From Moraxellaceae bacterium UBA2031 (GTDB lineage Bacteria > Pseudomonadota > Gammaproteobacteria > Pseudomonadales > Moraxellaceae): a DNA stretch of 15,773 nt. The position numbers and the translations under genes are program-made. The stretch covers positions 1-15,773 of the forward strand of contig DDBN01000035.1 in the NCBI GenBank assembly GCA_002333145.1, read 5' to 3'. Shown in pieces: positions 6,475 through 15,279 of the stretch. The number at the start of each line of letters is the position of its first letter. The first letter of the stretch is position 1. The notes under the pieces were generated by a model. It was not told the origin of the DNA, searched no databases, and was given only the letters and a program-made list of their open reading frames with translations.

Positions 6475-7884
6475 ATGTCGAACAAAACGCTGGGTCTGAT
6501 CAATACACATGAAGCGAAGTGGGTTGACCTTCGCTTTACTGACACAAGGGGCAAGGAGCAGCATGTATCCTTCCCGGCCGGCACGGTGGACGAAGATACT
6601 TTCGTTAACGGCAAGATGTTCGATGGCTCCTCCATCGCGGGATGGAAGGGCATTGAATCGTCAGACATGATCCTGCTGCCGGACGACGAAACCGCTTTCA
6701 TGGACCCGTTCTTTGACGAGCCGACTGTTGTGGTGACTTGCGACGTTATCGAGCCGATGACCATGCAGGGTTATGAGCGCGATCCACGCTCCATCGCTAA
6801 GCGTGCTGAGGCCTATCTGAAGACTACGGGTATTGGCGATACCGTATACGTTGGCCCAGAGCCTGAGTTTTTCGTGTTTGACGAAGTGAAGTGGAAGATC
6901 GGCATGTCGGGCGTGTCGCACGAAATCATTGCCGAAGAAGCAGCGTGGTCGACCAATAACGATTACGAAGGCGGCAATACCGGGCATCGTCCTCGTGTGA
7001 AAGGTGGCTACTTCCCTGTGCCTCCGGTTGATTCCGGACAGGATCTGCGTGTGGCGATGTGTAATGCCATTGAAGCCATGATGGGCCCTGGCCGTGTGGA
7101 AGTGCAGCACCATGAAGTCGCATCTTGCCAGAGCGAAATTGGCGTAACGTTTAATACGCTAGTGCGCAAGGCGGATGAAGTGCAGGTATTGAAATACGCG
7201 GTGCTGAACACAGCTCACGCGTTTGGTAAGACCGCGACCTTTATGCCTAAGCCAATGGTGGGTGATAACGGTTCCGGTATGCACGTGCACATGTCTATTT
7301 CCAAAGACGGTAAGAACTTGTTTGCCGGTGATCAGTACGCAGGCCTGTCCGAAATGGCCCTGTTCTTTGTGGGTGGCATTATCAAGCACGCTCGCGCTCT
7401 GAACGCCATTACCAATCCGGCCACTAACTCTTACAAGCGTTTGGTGCCGCACTATGAAGCGCCGATCAAACTGGCCTACTCTGCCCGTAACCGCTCGGCT
7501 TCGATTCGTATTCCGTACGTGTCCAGCCCGAAAGGCAAGCGCATTGAGGCGCGTTTCCCGGATCCTGTGGCCAATCCATACCTGTGCTTTGCCGCCCTGT
7601 TGATGGCGGGCCTGGATGGTATCCAGAACAAGATTCACCCGGGTGAAGCGGCTGACAAGAACCTGTACGACTTGCCGCCGGAAGAAGACGCATTGGTACC
7701 AACCGTGGCCGAAAGCCTGGAAGTTGCTCTGGCGGCACTCAAGGCAGATCACGAGTTTCTCCTGAAGGGTGGCGTGTTCGGTAAGGAAATGCTGGATGCT
7801 TACATCGAACTGAAAACCGAAGAAGCCCGTCTGGTTAGCACCATGGTTCACCCGATCGAGTTTGATCTGTACTACAGCTGCTGA
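6475..7884 (+). CDS. glnA: Glutamine synthetase, type I, adenylylation-regulated
   Basis: GlnA makes glutamine from glutamate, ammonia and ATP as a cytoplasmic dodecamer. The 469-residue product equals the E. coli length. Visible elements: the Asp-latch region near [12 protein letters not shown] (48-59), GPEPEFF with metal ligands Glu129 and Glu131, [10 protein letters not shown] with Glu214 and Glu221, the DNGSGMH segment with His270, NRSASIRIP (339-347) and EARFPDP with Glu358. The loop NLYDLPPEE carries Tyr398, equivalent to the tyrosine adenylylated in E. coli, and glnE is encoded nearby. The metal-ligand segment is one residue shorter than in E. coli, while two residues are inserted upstream near [13 protein letters not shown] lies 6 nt before the ATG. 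Expression should depend on the sigma-54 promoter 100 bp upstream. ntrB and ntrC, often found just downstream, are absent here. Confidence 0.97.
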   Translation: MSNKTLGLINTHEAKWVDLRFTDTRGKEQHVSFPAGTVDEDTFVNGKMFDGSSIAGWKGIESSDMILLPDDETAFMDPFFDEPTVVVTCDVIEPMTMQGYERDPRSIAKRAEAYLKTTGIGDTVYVGPEPEFFVFDEVKWKIGMSGVSHEIIAEEAAWSTNNDYEGGNTGHRPRVKGGYFPVPPVDSGQDLRVAMCNAIEAMMGPGRVEVQHHEVASCQSEIGVTFNTLVRKADEVQVLKYAVLNTAHAFGKTATFMPKPMVGDNGSGMHVHMSISKDGKNLFAGDQYAGLSEMALFFVGGIIKHARALNAITNPATNSYKRLVPHYEAPIKLAYSARNRSASIRIPYVSSPKGKRIEARFPDPVANPYLCFAALLMAGLDGIQNKIHPGEAADKNLYDLPPEEDALVPTVAESLEVALAALKADHEFLLKGGVFGKEMLDAYIELKTEEARLVSTMVHPIEFDLYYSC

Positions 7885-7943
7885 GGTATTTTTGATGGGT
7901 GCCTTGTGCCCCTGTTAATGCTTGTGGTGTTGTACTGTTGTAA

Positions 7944-7973
7944 CAAAAGGGTCCGCTTATGCGGGCCCTTTTG
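7944..7973 (+). terminator. Intrinsic terminator after glnA
   Basis: Arms 7944-7956 and 7961-7973 pair over 13 positions with a single T-G wobble around a TTAT loop, with a CCCTTTT 3' side (A-rich on the left arm). It lies 60 nt after the glnA stop, separating glnA from the DUF4124 gene. The T tract is short (four), so termination may be incomplete. Confidence 0.8.
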
Positions 7974-8048
7974 CATTTCGGCACCAAGAAGGTCGTCAGT
8001 TGTCACGAGAGACGCTAAGCTGAAAAGATGAATTGGGGAGTTAACAAC

Positions 8049-8585
8049 ATGAAGATTACTCGTCTGGCCTTGGGCCTGTGTCTGGTGCTTCCGGTGCTGG
8101 TGGCAGAGGCGGAGGTTTATCGGTATGTCGATAAAAACGGGAATCACGTATTCACTGACACGCCACCACAGGGTGCGGAGAAGATTGATCCTGGTCCCAC
8201 GATGACGATGCCCTTCCCGAAGGGAGAGGCAGTAAGGTCCAAAAAAGAAGCCGAGGCAGCTTCAAAGCGGATAGTGGGAGGGCCATATACGATAACGCTG
8301 AGTGCACCCGCCCCAGACTCTGTATACCGGCGTGGTGAGGGAGAGGTTCCCGTGGCGGTGTCGGTAGATCCTGCGCTTGCAGAAGGGGATCAACTGAATG
8401 TGCTACTGGATGGCAAGCGTTGGCCGGGGGGTAGCATTCCGTTGGATGACACGCTTGATCGGGGCTCACACATTGTTGAGGCGCGCGTGGTGAATAGTCG
8501 TGGTGAGGTACAAACGTCTACCTCAGCCACTTTTACCGTGCAGCAAACCAGTGTTCAGTCACCGGTACGAAAAACGAAGCCTTGA
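8049..8585 (+). CDS. Exported DUF4124-domain protein
   Basis: A 178-residue predicted periplasmic protein of unknown function. A signal peptide covers MKITRLALGLCLVLPVLVA, with cleavage likely after AEA near residue 21. The next segment, VYRYVDKNGNHVFTDTPP, is the hallmark of DUF4124, a small domain in many gammaproteobacterial exported proteins. A charged linker (about 50-78) leads to a beta-rich domain (about 80-170) with TITLSAPAPDSVYRRGEG and RGSHIVEARVVNSRGEVQ, resembling an Ig-like fold. The frame starts at 8028, but I chose the ATG at 8049, which has GGGGAG 8 nt upstream and begins the signal peptide. As I recall, a DUF4124 gene often sits between glnA and ntrBC in related bacteria; here glnE follows instead. 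No confident promoter was found upstream. Confidence 0.88.
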   Translation: MKITRLALGLCLVLPVLVAEAEVYRYVDKNGNHVFTDTPPQGAEKIDPGPTMTMPFPKGEAVRSKKEAEAASKRIVGGPYTITLSAPAPDSVYRRGEGEVPVAVSVDPALAEGDQLNVLLDGKRWPGGSIPLDDTLDRGSHIVEARVVNSRGEVQTSTSATFTVQQTSVQSPVRKTKP

Positions 8586-8641
8586 TCGTCGCCCCAGCTT
8601 TCCGCACCATAGACGGCTAATTATCAGGCGCGGAGTGTGGC

Positions 8642-11497
8642 ATGACGGCAATTATTCCGGCAGTACTGGAAAACCTATCGTCGGCCATGAAGGCGCTCCT
8701 TGAAGCGGCAGAGTCAAGTCTGGATGGCCAGCTAGTCAGTCTGCGCGGGCGCCCCGAATGGCAGCGCCTGTGGCTGGCCAGTGATTATGCACTTTCCATT
8801 GTTTTACGAGATCCGTTATCAGCCCTTGCGCTTGATGAGGCCATAACCTCCGAGGATGTTCCCGACTATTCGCGGTTGCTGGCGGCTCCAGAGGCCTCGG
8901 CAGATGAATTGACGTTCATGCGCTGGCTGCGGCAGCAACGACAGCGAGAAATGTTGCGCTGGATCTGGCGTGATGTGAATGGCTGGTGCTCTGTTCAGCA
9001 GCTAACCCGTGAACTATCTGATTTTGCCGATGCCTGCATCGAGTTGGCTGTGCGTCGTGCACATGCCGAGTTAGTGATACGGCATGGTGAGCCGATCGGT
9101 GAGGAGTGCGGGCAACCACAGCGCCTCTGCGTGATTGGCATGGGCAAGCTTGGTGCGCAGGAGCTGAACCTGTCGTCCGACGTTGACCTCATCTTTACTT
9201 ATCCTGAAGCCGGTGAAACAGCCGGGCCACATGTTATTTCCAATCAAGAATTTTTTGTTCGCGTAGGCCAGAAGGTGATCCGCCTGCTGGATGCGCAGAC
9301 AGAAGATGGTTTTGTTTTTCGCGTTGACATGCGCCTGCGCCCCTGGGGGGATGGTTCTGCGCTGGCCAGTTCGTTTACTTCGCTAGAAACTTATTACGAG
9401 CAACATGGGCGTGAGTGGGAGCGCTATGCGCTGATTAAAGCACGCATTTGTGCTGGGGATCATGAGCAGGGTGCCGACATGCTCAAGATGCTGCGGCCGT
9501 TTGTTTTTCGCCGTTATATCGACTTTGGTGCCTTTGAGTCGCTGCGGGAAATGAAAGACATGATCGAGCGCGAGGTGCGGCGCAAAGGTATGGATAGCAA
9601 TGTGAAACTTGGGCGCGGGGGGATTCGTGAGGCCGAGTTTATTGGGCAAGCGTTTCAGCTAATTCGTGGCGGTGTCGATAAACGACTGCAACGGCGTGAG
9701 CTTCTACCCGTGCTGACTTTTTTGGGCGAAGCGGGTTTGCTGCCAGAGGCCGTGACGGTGGCGTTGCGTGATGCATATCTCTTTCTGCGTCAGGTTGAGC
9801 ACCGTATTCAGTGTCTTCATGATCACCAAACACAGAATCTGCCCACGCAGCCCTTAGAGCAGGAGCGACTGGCCTGCAGCTTGGGCTATGCCGGTTGGAC
9901 AGAGTTCTTGCTGGTGCTGGATTATCACCGAGCTCATGTAGAAACACAGTTTCGTGATGTAGTAGTGGCAAGAGAAGCATCGGGCGATGTTGGCTCGGAA
10001 AGTAGTATCCGTATCTGGCAATCAAATGAGGAGGAAATGCCGGAGCTGCTGCGGGAGGTAGGGTTTAAGGACGTAGATAATATAGCGCGACGCTTGCTTG
10101 CCCTGCGCGATGGTCGTGTAGTGCGCAGTTTGCAGCAAGTGGGACGCGAGCGCTTGGAGCATTTGGTGCCGTTGCTGATTTCCCGTTGCCGGGAGCATGG
10201 CGAACCCGATGTCGCACTGGAGCGCTGTCTGCCTTTGGTGGAGTCGGTATTACGCCGCTCGGCTTACATGATGTTGCTCGTAGAGAATCATGCGGCACTG
10301 GGCCGCTTGGTAGATCTGTGTGCTGCCAGCCCCTGGATCGCCGACCAAATTTCACGCTTCCCCGTGCTTCTGGATGAAATGCTGAATGCACAGACGTTGT
10401 TTGCGCCACCGGGCAAAGCGGAACTGGATGCAGAGTTACGACAGGCACTGCTGCGCTTGCCGGAAGATGACCTGGAGGCGCAGATGGAAGCCTTGCGCAT
10501 CTTTAAGAAGGGGCATGTGCTGCGTGTGGCGGCCTCAGACATAAAAGGAACCATGCCGCTGATGAAGGTGAGTGACTATCTCACCTGGATCGCTGAGGCA
10601 CTTCTGGAGGAAGTGTTGTGGTTGGCGTGGCGGGACCTGACCTCGCGCCACGGTGTGCCGTCACGAAAGGATGGGTCAGCATGTAATCCGGACTTTGTGG
10701 TAATTGGCTACGGCAAGCTGGGTGGGCTAGAACTGGGCTATAGCTCCGATCTTGATCTGGTTTTTATACATGATGCCGCCCCTGATGGTGAAACGGATGG
10801 CGCACGCGCTCTTGATAACGCCACTTTCTTTGCTCGCCTTGCCCAGAAAATAAACTCCTTCCTGACCGCAGCAACCTCGGCCGGATCGCTGTATGACGTA
10901 GACATGCGCCTGCGGCCTTCTGGCAATGCGGGTATGCTGGTCAGCTCGCTAGGGGGCTTTACCACGTATCAGAATGAAAAGGCCTGGACTTGGGAGCATC
11001 AGGCGTTGGTGCGAGCCCGGGTGGTGGCGGGAGATGCTCGTCTTGCCGAGGCATTTAACGTGGAACGCCATACTGTACTGGCGCGGGCTCGTGATCTGGA
11101 TGTGCTGCGCAAAGAAGTTCGTGAAATGCGGGACAAGATGCGCTCGCATCTATCATCGGAGGCCCCGGGTAAGGGAGGGGCGGGATTCAACCTCAAGCAT
11201 GACCGCGGTGGTATCGTGGACATCGAATTTATGGTGCAATATGCCGTACTGGCGTGGGCACACGAATCCCCTGAGCTGACCCGCTACCCCGACAATGTTC
11301 GCATCCTAGAAGGTCTCGCCAACCGAGGCCTTCTCCCGTCTGATGCGGCCTCCGGGCTCAGGGAGGCTTATCTGCAATACCGTGCCCGCGGCCACCGTCT
11401 CGCGCTTGCCAATCGTGAAGCCCGTGTCAATGACGACGAGTTCCTGCCGGAACGCGCCCTCGTGACGCATTGGTGGAATGAACTGATTGGCGAGTAA
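8642..11497 (+). CDS. glnE: Bifunctional glutamine synthetase adenylyltransferase/adenylyl-removing enzyme
   Basis: GlnE attaches AMP to a tyrosine on each GlnA subunit and removes it, under control of the PII protein and glutamine. The 951-residue length is near the 946 of E. coli. Two nucleotidyltransferase-fold domains are seen. The N-terminal adenylyl-removing domain has GMGKLGAQELNLSSDVDL (166-183) with catalytic Asp180 and Asp182; the C-terminal adenylyltransferase domain has GYGKLGGLELGYSSDLDL (689-706) with Asp703 and Asp705. Both DxD motifs are intact. Each is followed by a MRLRP segment, and the remainder is helical linker and PII-interaction region. GGAG lies 6 nt before the ATG, and 56 nt separate it from the preceding gene. 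Its place before ilvE matches Pseudomonas gene order. Confidence 0.97.
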   Translation: MTAIIPAVLENLSSAMKALLEAAESSLDGQLVSLRGRPEWQRLWLASDYALSIVLRDPLSALALDEAITSEDVPDYSRLLAAPEASADELTFMRWLRQQRQREMLRWIWRDVNGWCSVQQLTRELSDFADACIELAVRRAHAELVIRHGEPIGEECGQPQRLCVIGMGKLGAQELNLSSDVDLIFTYPEAGETAGPHVISNQEFFVRVGQKVIRLLDAQTEDGFVFRVDMRLRPWGDGSALASSFTSLETYYEQHGREWERYALIKARICAGDHEQGADMLKMLRPFVFRRYIDFGAFESLREMKDMIEREVRRKGMDSNVKLGRGGIREAEFIGQAFQLIRGGVDKRLQRRELLPVLTFLGEAGLLPEAVTVALRDAYLFLRQVEHRIQCLHDHQTQNLPTQPLEQERLACSLGYAGWTEFLLVLDYHRAHVETQFRDVVVAREASGDVGSESSIRIWQSNEEEMPELLREVGFKDVDNIARRLLALRDGRVVRSLQQVGRERLEHLVPLLISRCREHGEPDVALERCLPLVESVLRRSAYMMLLVENHAALGRLVDLCAASPWIADQISRFPVLLDEMLNAQTLFAPPGKAELDAELRQALLRLPEDDLEAQMEALRIFKKGHVLRVAASDIKGTMPLMKVSDYLTWIAEALLEEVLWLAWRDLTSRHGVPSRKDGSACNPDFVVIGYGKLGGLELGYSSDLDLVFIHDAAPDGETDGARALDNATFFARLAQKINSFLTAATSAGSLYDVDMRLRPSGNAGMLVSSLGGFTTYQNEKAWTWEHQALVRARVVAGDARLAEAFNVERHTVLARARDLDVLRKEVREMRDKMRSHLSSEAPGKGGAGFNLKHDRGGIVDIEFMVQYAVLAWAHESPELTRYPDNVRILEGLANRGLLPSDAASGLREAYLQYRARGHRLALANREARVNDDEFLPERALVTHWWNELIGE

Positions 11498-11558
11498 TGA
11501 ATAAGCCGTGTAGCGGCGGACGATTCATGGTGAATTGTCTTGCGTGGAGAAATGAAAA

Positions 11559-12482
11559 ATGTCGATGTCTGATCGCGATGGCGTGATCTGGTTTGATGGT
11601 GAAATGGTGCCTTGGCGTGATGCTAAGACTCACGTGCTAACCCATACCCTGCATTACGGCATGGGTGTTTTCGAAGGCGTGCGCGCTTACGAGGCTGAAG
11701 GCGGCACTGCCATTTTCCGTCTGCAAGAGCACACCAACCGCCTGTTTGATTCTGCGCACATCATGAACATGAAGATCCCGTTCAGCAAAGACGAGATCAA
11801 CGAAGCGCAGCGTGCTGCCGTGCGTGAGAATAAGCTGCCCTCTGCCTACCTGCGCCCGATGGTATTTTACGGGAGTGAGGCCATGGGCCTGCGCGCTACC
11901 GGCCTCAAGGTGCACGTCATTGTCGCCGCTTGGAGCTGGGGTGCCTATATGGGCAAAGAAGCGCTTGAAGTAGGCATCAAGGTGCGCACCTCTAGCTTCA
12001 CGCGCCATCATGTGAATATCTCCATGACGCGCGCCAAAGCTAACGGCAACTACATCAACTCGATGCTGGCACTGCAGGAAGCCCTTTCTGCCGGAGCCGA
12101 CGAGGCGATGCTGTTGGATCCGGAAGGCTATGTGGCCGAAGGTTCAGGCGAGAATATTTTCTTGGTAAAAGATGGCGTGTTGTACACGCCGGAAGTGACT
12201 GCCTGCCTCAACGGGATCACCCGTAATGCGGCCATCACGCTGGCCCATGATCTTGGTATTAAAGTGGTAGAAAAGCGCATCACCCGCGATGAGGTTTATA
12301 TCGCCGATGAAGCTTTCTTTACCGGCACCGCTGCTGAAGTCACGCCTATCCGCGAAGTGGACGGTCGACTCATCGGCGCAGGTCGTCGTGGTCCGGTCAC
12401 CGAGCGTATCCAGAGCTTGTACTTCGATACAGTGATGGGGCGTAACCCGAAGCATATTAATTGGCTGACAAAAGTCAGTTAA
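11559..12482 (+). CDS. ilvE: Branched-chain amino acid aminotransferase
   Basis: IlvE transfers the amino group between glutamate and the 2-oxo acids of leucine, isoleucine and valine, using pyridoxal phosphate. The 307-residue product is a fold-type IV aminotransferase. The PLP lysine is Lys160 in RAKANGNYINS, and the LHYGMGVFEGVRAY segment (31-44), the VAEGSGENIF segment, NGITRNA and FFTGTAAEVTPIREVDG are all typical. Its closest relatives by eye are IlvE proteins. GGAG lies 9 nt before the first ATG at 11559; a second ATG two codons later is less well placed. It is 61 nt after glnE. In Pseudomonas, as I recall, ilvE is also followed by LPS-core genes, and the same general layout occurs here. 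Confidence 0.96.
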   Translation: MSMSDRDGVIWFDGEMVPWRDAKTHVLTHTLHYGMGVFEGVRAYEAEGGTAIFRLQEHTNRLFDSAHIMNMKIPFSKDEINEAQRAAVRENKLPSAYLRPMVFYGSEAMGLRATGLKVHVIVAAWSWGAYMGKEALEVGIKVRTSSFTRHHVNISMTRAKANGNYINSMLALQEALSAGADEAMLLDPEGYVAEGSGENIFLVKDGVLYTPEVTACLNGITRNAAITLAHDLGIKVVEKRITRDEVYIADEAFFTGTAAEVTPIREVDGRLIGAGRRGPVTERIQSLYFDTVMGRNPKHINWLTKVS

Positions 12483-12514
12483 TTATCCCTTCACAGCAAC
12501 AGGACAGCCGTCCA

Positions 12515-12546
12515 CGCTCTCTCCCTTTTTGATGGGTGAGAGAGCG
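12515..12546. repeat. Inverted repeat before the polysaccharide operon
   Basis: A 9-bp perfect stem (CGCTCTCTC at 12515-12523 and GAGAGAGCG at 12538-12546) can extend by 2-3 pairs past a one-base bulge, leaving a T-rich loop. No T tract follows, so it is not a normal terminator. It ends just 3 nt before the Shine-Dalgarno-like GGGGTGAG (12550-12557) of the next gene, so it could affect ilvE mRNA stability or initiation of the downstream gene. Its function is unknown. Confidence 0.5.
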
Positions 12547-12560
12547 ATTGGGGTGAGTGA

Positions 12561-13478
12561 ATGACAAGCGAGCCTCTTGTTATCTGGCGCCTGATCGACG
12601 GCAAGCCTGGTCATATGCAACAGTCTCTCGGGCTGGTGCGTGCACTGCAGGCGCTGGTGCCCTGCGAAGTTCTCGATATCGATGTCACCAGCACACCAAT
12701 TGGTATGCTGGATGTTGTCTTGCGCCGGTTTCCTGGCGGCTTTATGAAGCGTCGCCCTCATTTGGTGATTGGTGCAGGGCATGCCACGCATTTTGGCCTG
12801 ATTGCCGCTAAGCGAGTAACCAGTGCATTTACCGTAGTGCTGATGAAGCCCAGCTTGCCGCAGTTTTTGTTTGATCTTGCCATCGTGCCTGAGCATGACG
12901 ATGTACCACTTGGTCCGCGCATTATTACGACGAAAGGGGTGCTTAATCCCATGCAGGCTGGAGCCAAGCTAGAGGGCTCTGTGCTGGTGCTTCTGGGAGG
13001 TGAAAGTAAGCATGCGGGCTGGAGTAATGACACCGTCCTCCAGCAACTCGACATTATTGCCGCTTCAGTGAAAGAAACCTCTCGGCTGGTCATTGCGGAC
13101 TCACGCCGCACACCGGAGTCACTCAATAGGCTACTGCGTGAAAGTTATGGCAAACGTTTTCAAGCATGGAATTCTTGTCCACCCGGTTGGCTTGCTGACA
13201 CATTGGCTGTAACAGAAAGTGTGTGGGTGACCGAGGACAGTGTGTCTATGGTCTACGAGGCACTCACTGCAGGATGTTGCGTTGGCTTGCTCAAGTTGCC
13301 GGCGGCGACAGAGGGTCGTGTGATGCGTGGTGTGCAGCGATTGGTCAGTGAAGGAGTGGTGACCCGCTTTGACGACTGGTACAGCGGCCAGCATGCGCTG
13401 GGAAAGCCACCTGTTTTCAATGAGGCACAGCGGGTGGCTGCACTGATTTTACGGGCATTACGCCGAGGGACAGTCTGA
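12561..13478 (+). CDS. ELM1-like (DUF1022) protein, putative glycosyltransferase
   Basis: A 305-residue member of the family named after the plant protein ELM1, whose bacterial members look like GT-B-fold sugar transferases but lack a firmly tested activity that I know of. The signature IDGKPGHMQQS (12-22) binds the family's N-terminal glycine loop, and VTEDSVSM (223-230) is the second conserved motif. In between are PHLVIGAGHATH, VLVLLGGESKHAG (142-153) and VIADSRRTP (178-186), all typical of this family. The start at 12561 is preceded by GGGGTGAG. Its stop overlaps the next start by one base (TGATG), so translation is coupled. Together with the downstream deacetylase, second ELM1-like gene and glycosyltransferase, it probably acts in the cytoplasm on LPS-core sugars. 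The donor and acceptor are unknown. Confidence 0.85.
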   Translation: MTSEPLVIWRLIDGKPGHMQQSLGLVRALQALVPCEVLDIDVTSTPIGMLDVVLRRFPGGFMKRRPHLVIGAGHATHFGLIAAKRVTSAFTVVLMKPSLPQFLFDLAIVPEHDDVPLGPRIITTKGVLNPMQAGAKLEGSVLVLLGGESKHAGWSNDTVLQQLDIIAASVKETSRLVIADSRRTPESLNRLLRESYGKRFQAWNSCPPGWLADTLAVTESVWVTEDSVSMVYEALTAGCCVGLLKLPAATEGRVMRGVQRLVSEGVVTRFDDWYSGQHALGKPPVFNEAQRVAALILRALRRGTV

Positions 13479-14299
13479 TGACGGGTTTGCTGCTCGTGCT
13501 GGTGCTGTGGCTAATCTGGTTTTCTCTTCGTTATGCATGGTGGCGACCGGTAGTGCCGTATCGGCATCCACGTATTTTGATGTATCACATGGTTTCCCCG
13601 CGTCGAAAGGGCGCAAAGTTCAATGGCCTGCGTGTTTCCCCGAAGCACTTCGAGGCACAACTCGCGTTCCTAAAAAAAGATGGCTGGCATTTCTTCACCA
13701 TGAGTGAGTTGTGGCAGCAATGGGACGTGTTGCCCGAGAAAAGCATAGCGATCACTTTTGATGATGGTTATGCCGATAATCTGGAAAACGCGCTCCCCTT
13801 ACTCGAAAGATATGATGCTAAAGCCACTATTTATATGGTGGTGGATCGACACAATCGTGATTGGTCTACACACAAAAAGGCGCATCATGATTCGGGAGAG
13901 TTAGCGCGCGAGCCCAAGCTAACGGATGTGCAAATGCAGGAGCTAGTTAACAGTGGCCGTATCGAAATTGCCTCGCACACACTAACCCATATCAATATGG
14001 CGACTACATCGGTGGAGGTGAAGCGGCATGAATTGCAGGCGGCGCGAGAGCAGTTGCAGCAGTTGTGTAGTCAACCAGTTTTAAGTTTTGCTTATCCGTT
14101 TGGTATTTTCGGCGATGAAGATGTGCAGTTAGCTCGTGAGTGTGGCTATCAAACGGCAGTGACCACTGTTGATGGCATTGACTGTCGCGAACCTCGTCCT
14201 GATCCACTGCGGCTCAAGCGTATCAAGGTGAGTGGCAAGGATAATCAGTTGGCATTTGTACTGCGCGTTCGCGGCGGGAAACGGGGGTTAAAGAAATGA
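13478..14299 (+). CDS. Membrane-anchored NodB-type polysaccharide deacetylase
   Basis: A carbohydrate esterase family 4 (NodB) protein of 273 residues, expected to remove N-acetyl groups from a sugar. The motif ITFDDGY has catalytic Asp95 and metal-binding Asp96; SHTLTH supplies metal ligands His167 and His171; AYPFG (205-209) forms the substrate groove. MYHMV at residue 35-39 also suits this family. An N-terminal hydrophobic helix (about 3-17) is a membrane anchor. The charged residues (Arg18, 23, 29 and 32) follow it rather than precede it, which by the positive-inside rule hints that the catalytic domain is cytoplasmic; that is an inference. GAGGGA lies 7 nt before the ATG, which overlaps the preceding stop by one base. 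The next gene overlaps by 4 bp. The likely substrate is a lipid-linked N-acetylhexosamine. Confidence 0.9.
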   Translation: MTGLLLVLVLWLIWFSLRYAWWRPVVPYRHPRILMYHMVSPRRKGAKFNGLRVSPKHFEAQLAFLKKDGWHFFTMSELWQQWDVLPEKSIAITFDDGYADNLENALPLLERYDAKATIYMVVDRHNRDWSTHKKAHHDSGELAREPKLTDVQMQELVNSGRIEIASHTLTHINMATTSVEVKRHELQAAREQLQQLCSQPVLSFAYPFGIFGDEDVQLARECGYQTAVTTVDGIDCREPRPDPLRLKRIKVSGKDNQLAFVLRVRGGKRGLKK

Positions 14300-15279
14300 G
14301 TGCCTTGCCGGTCTGGGTGCTGAGTGATGGTGCTCCGGGGCACCTGAGCCAGAGTCAGGGCATTGTCGATGCATTGGCTTCGCAAGTTGCGGTACAGGTA
14401 ACTCAGATTGACCTGCGCGTGCGCAGTGGTTTCTGGAAACGGCTTGGTCGACTACTGTTGCCCTGGATTCGCCATGAATCTTCGTGGTTGCCTCATATTT
14501 ATGAAATAAGTGTGCCAAGCGGAAACCCAGTGCTGATCGTGTCCTCTGGCGGCAATACCCTTTTGGCCAATGCTTTGCTGGCTCAAAAAACTGGCGCGGT
14601 GAATGTCTACAGTGGAACGCTAAAGGGGTATCCGGCAGAGTCCTACCAATGCATCTTTTCGGTGACATCGTTGGGTGTGGCGAATAACCATGTTCTACCC
14701 TTGCCGCCAGTGCCGGGAGAGCTTGCAAGACCATTGCTTGTAACAAGCTCAGAAAAATATATTGCTGTTCTGATCGGAGGCGACGGCGCTGGATATGTCT
14801 ATTCCGAGAAAAATTGGCGACAACTTGCAAATTCATTGGTGCAGCTTGCTCGTCGTGAAAACGCTCGGCTCCTGTTGACGACATCGCGACGTACCGGGGC
14901 GGATGTGGATGACCTGTTACAGCAATTGATACCTGCGGAGTTATTGGCAGATGCTGCTTGGTGGTCCACCTCACCTCGCAAGGTAGTGCGCCAGTTTCTG
15001 CAGTCTTCCGTTGCTGTCGTGGTAACAGAAGACAGTCTGACCATGGTGGCGGAAAGTATCTATTCAGGGCGTCCCGTGATTGCAGTGTCGCCCGGTGTGG
15101 CCGCTCCAAATGCCAATGATGCATCGGCTCTTGCAGCTTATGTAGCGCGTGGCTTGTTGACGCGTTCTGGGTTGACCGATCTGGCGGAGATGGAGTTGCC
15201 CGATAAAATGGTTATGGTGCCGGATGTGCAGAGTGAAATTGCAGGGGTGCTAATGCGGCTTCTGTCGGGAAAACGCTAA
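14296..15279 (+). CDS. Second ELM1-like (DUF1022) protein, putative glycosyltransferase
   Basis: A 327-residue paralogue of the gene at 12561-13478, placed after the deacetylase. It keeps the family motifs: SDGAPGHLSQS (10-20), IVSSGGNT (81-88), VLIGGDGAGY (158-167), LLLTTSRRT (192-200) and VTEDSLTM (243-250). Outside the motifs it differs a lot from its neighbour, so the two may use different donors or acceptors rather than being a recent duplication. It starts with ATGA overlapping the previous stop (4 bp) and ends with TAATG, overlapping the next start by one base, so all four genes of this operon are translationally coupled. A role in building a cell-envelope glycan is inferred from the neighbours. 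Confidence 0.85.
   Translation: MSALPVWVLSDGAPGHLSQSQGIVDALASQVAVQVTQIDLRVRSGFWKRLGRLLLPWIRHESSWLPHIYEISVPSGNPVLIVSSGGNTLLANALLAQKTGAVNVYSGTLKGYPAESYQCIFSVTSLGVANNHVLPLPPVPGELARPLLVTSSEKYIAVLIGGDGAGYVYSEKNWRQLANSLVQLARRENARLLLTTSRRTGADVDDLLQQLIPAELLADAAWWSTSPRKVVRQFLQSSVAVVVTEDSLTMVAESIYSGRPVIAVSPGVAAPNANDASALAAYVARGLLTRSGLTDLAEMELPDKMVMVPDVQSEIAGVLMRLLSGKR

Noticed and set aside
7159..7851. A 230-codon open frame antisense to glnA
   Set aside because: It lies fully within glnA, has no recognisable domain, and fits the usual shadow frame of a highly conserved GC-rich gene.
14288..15124. A 278-codon antisense frame opposite the second ELM1-like gene
   Set aside because: No motif or signal is recognisable and the plus-strand gene carries clear family motifs.
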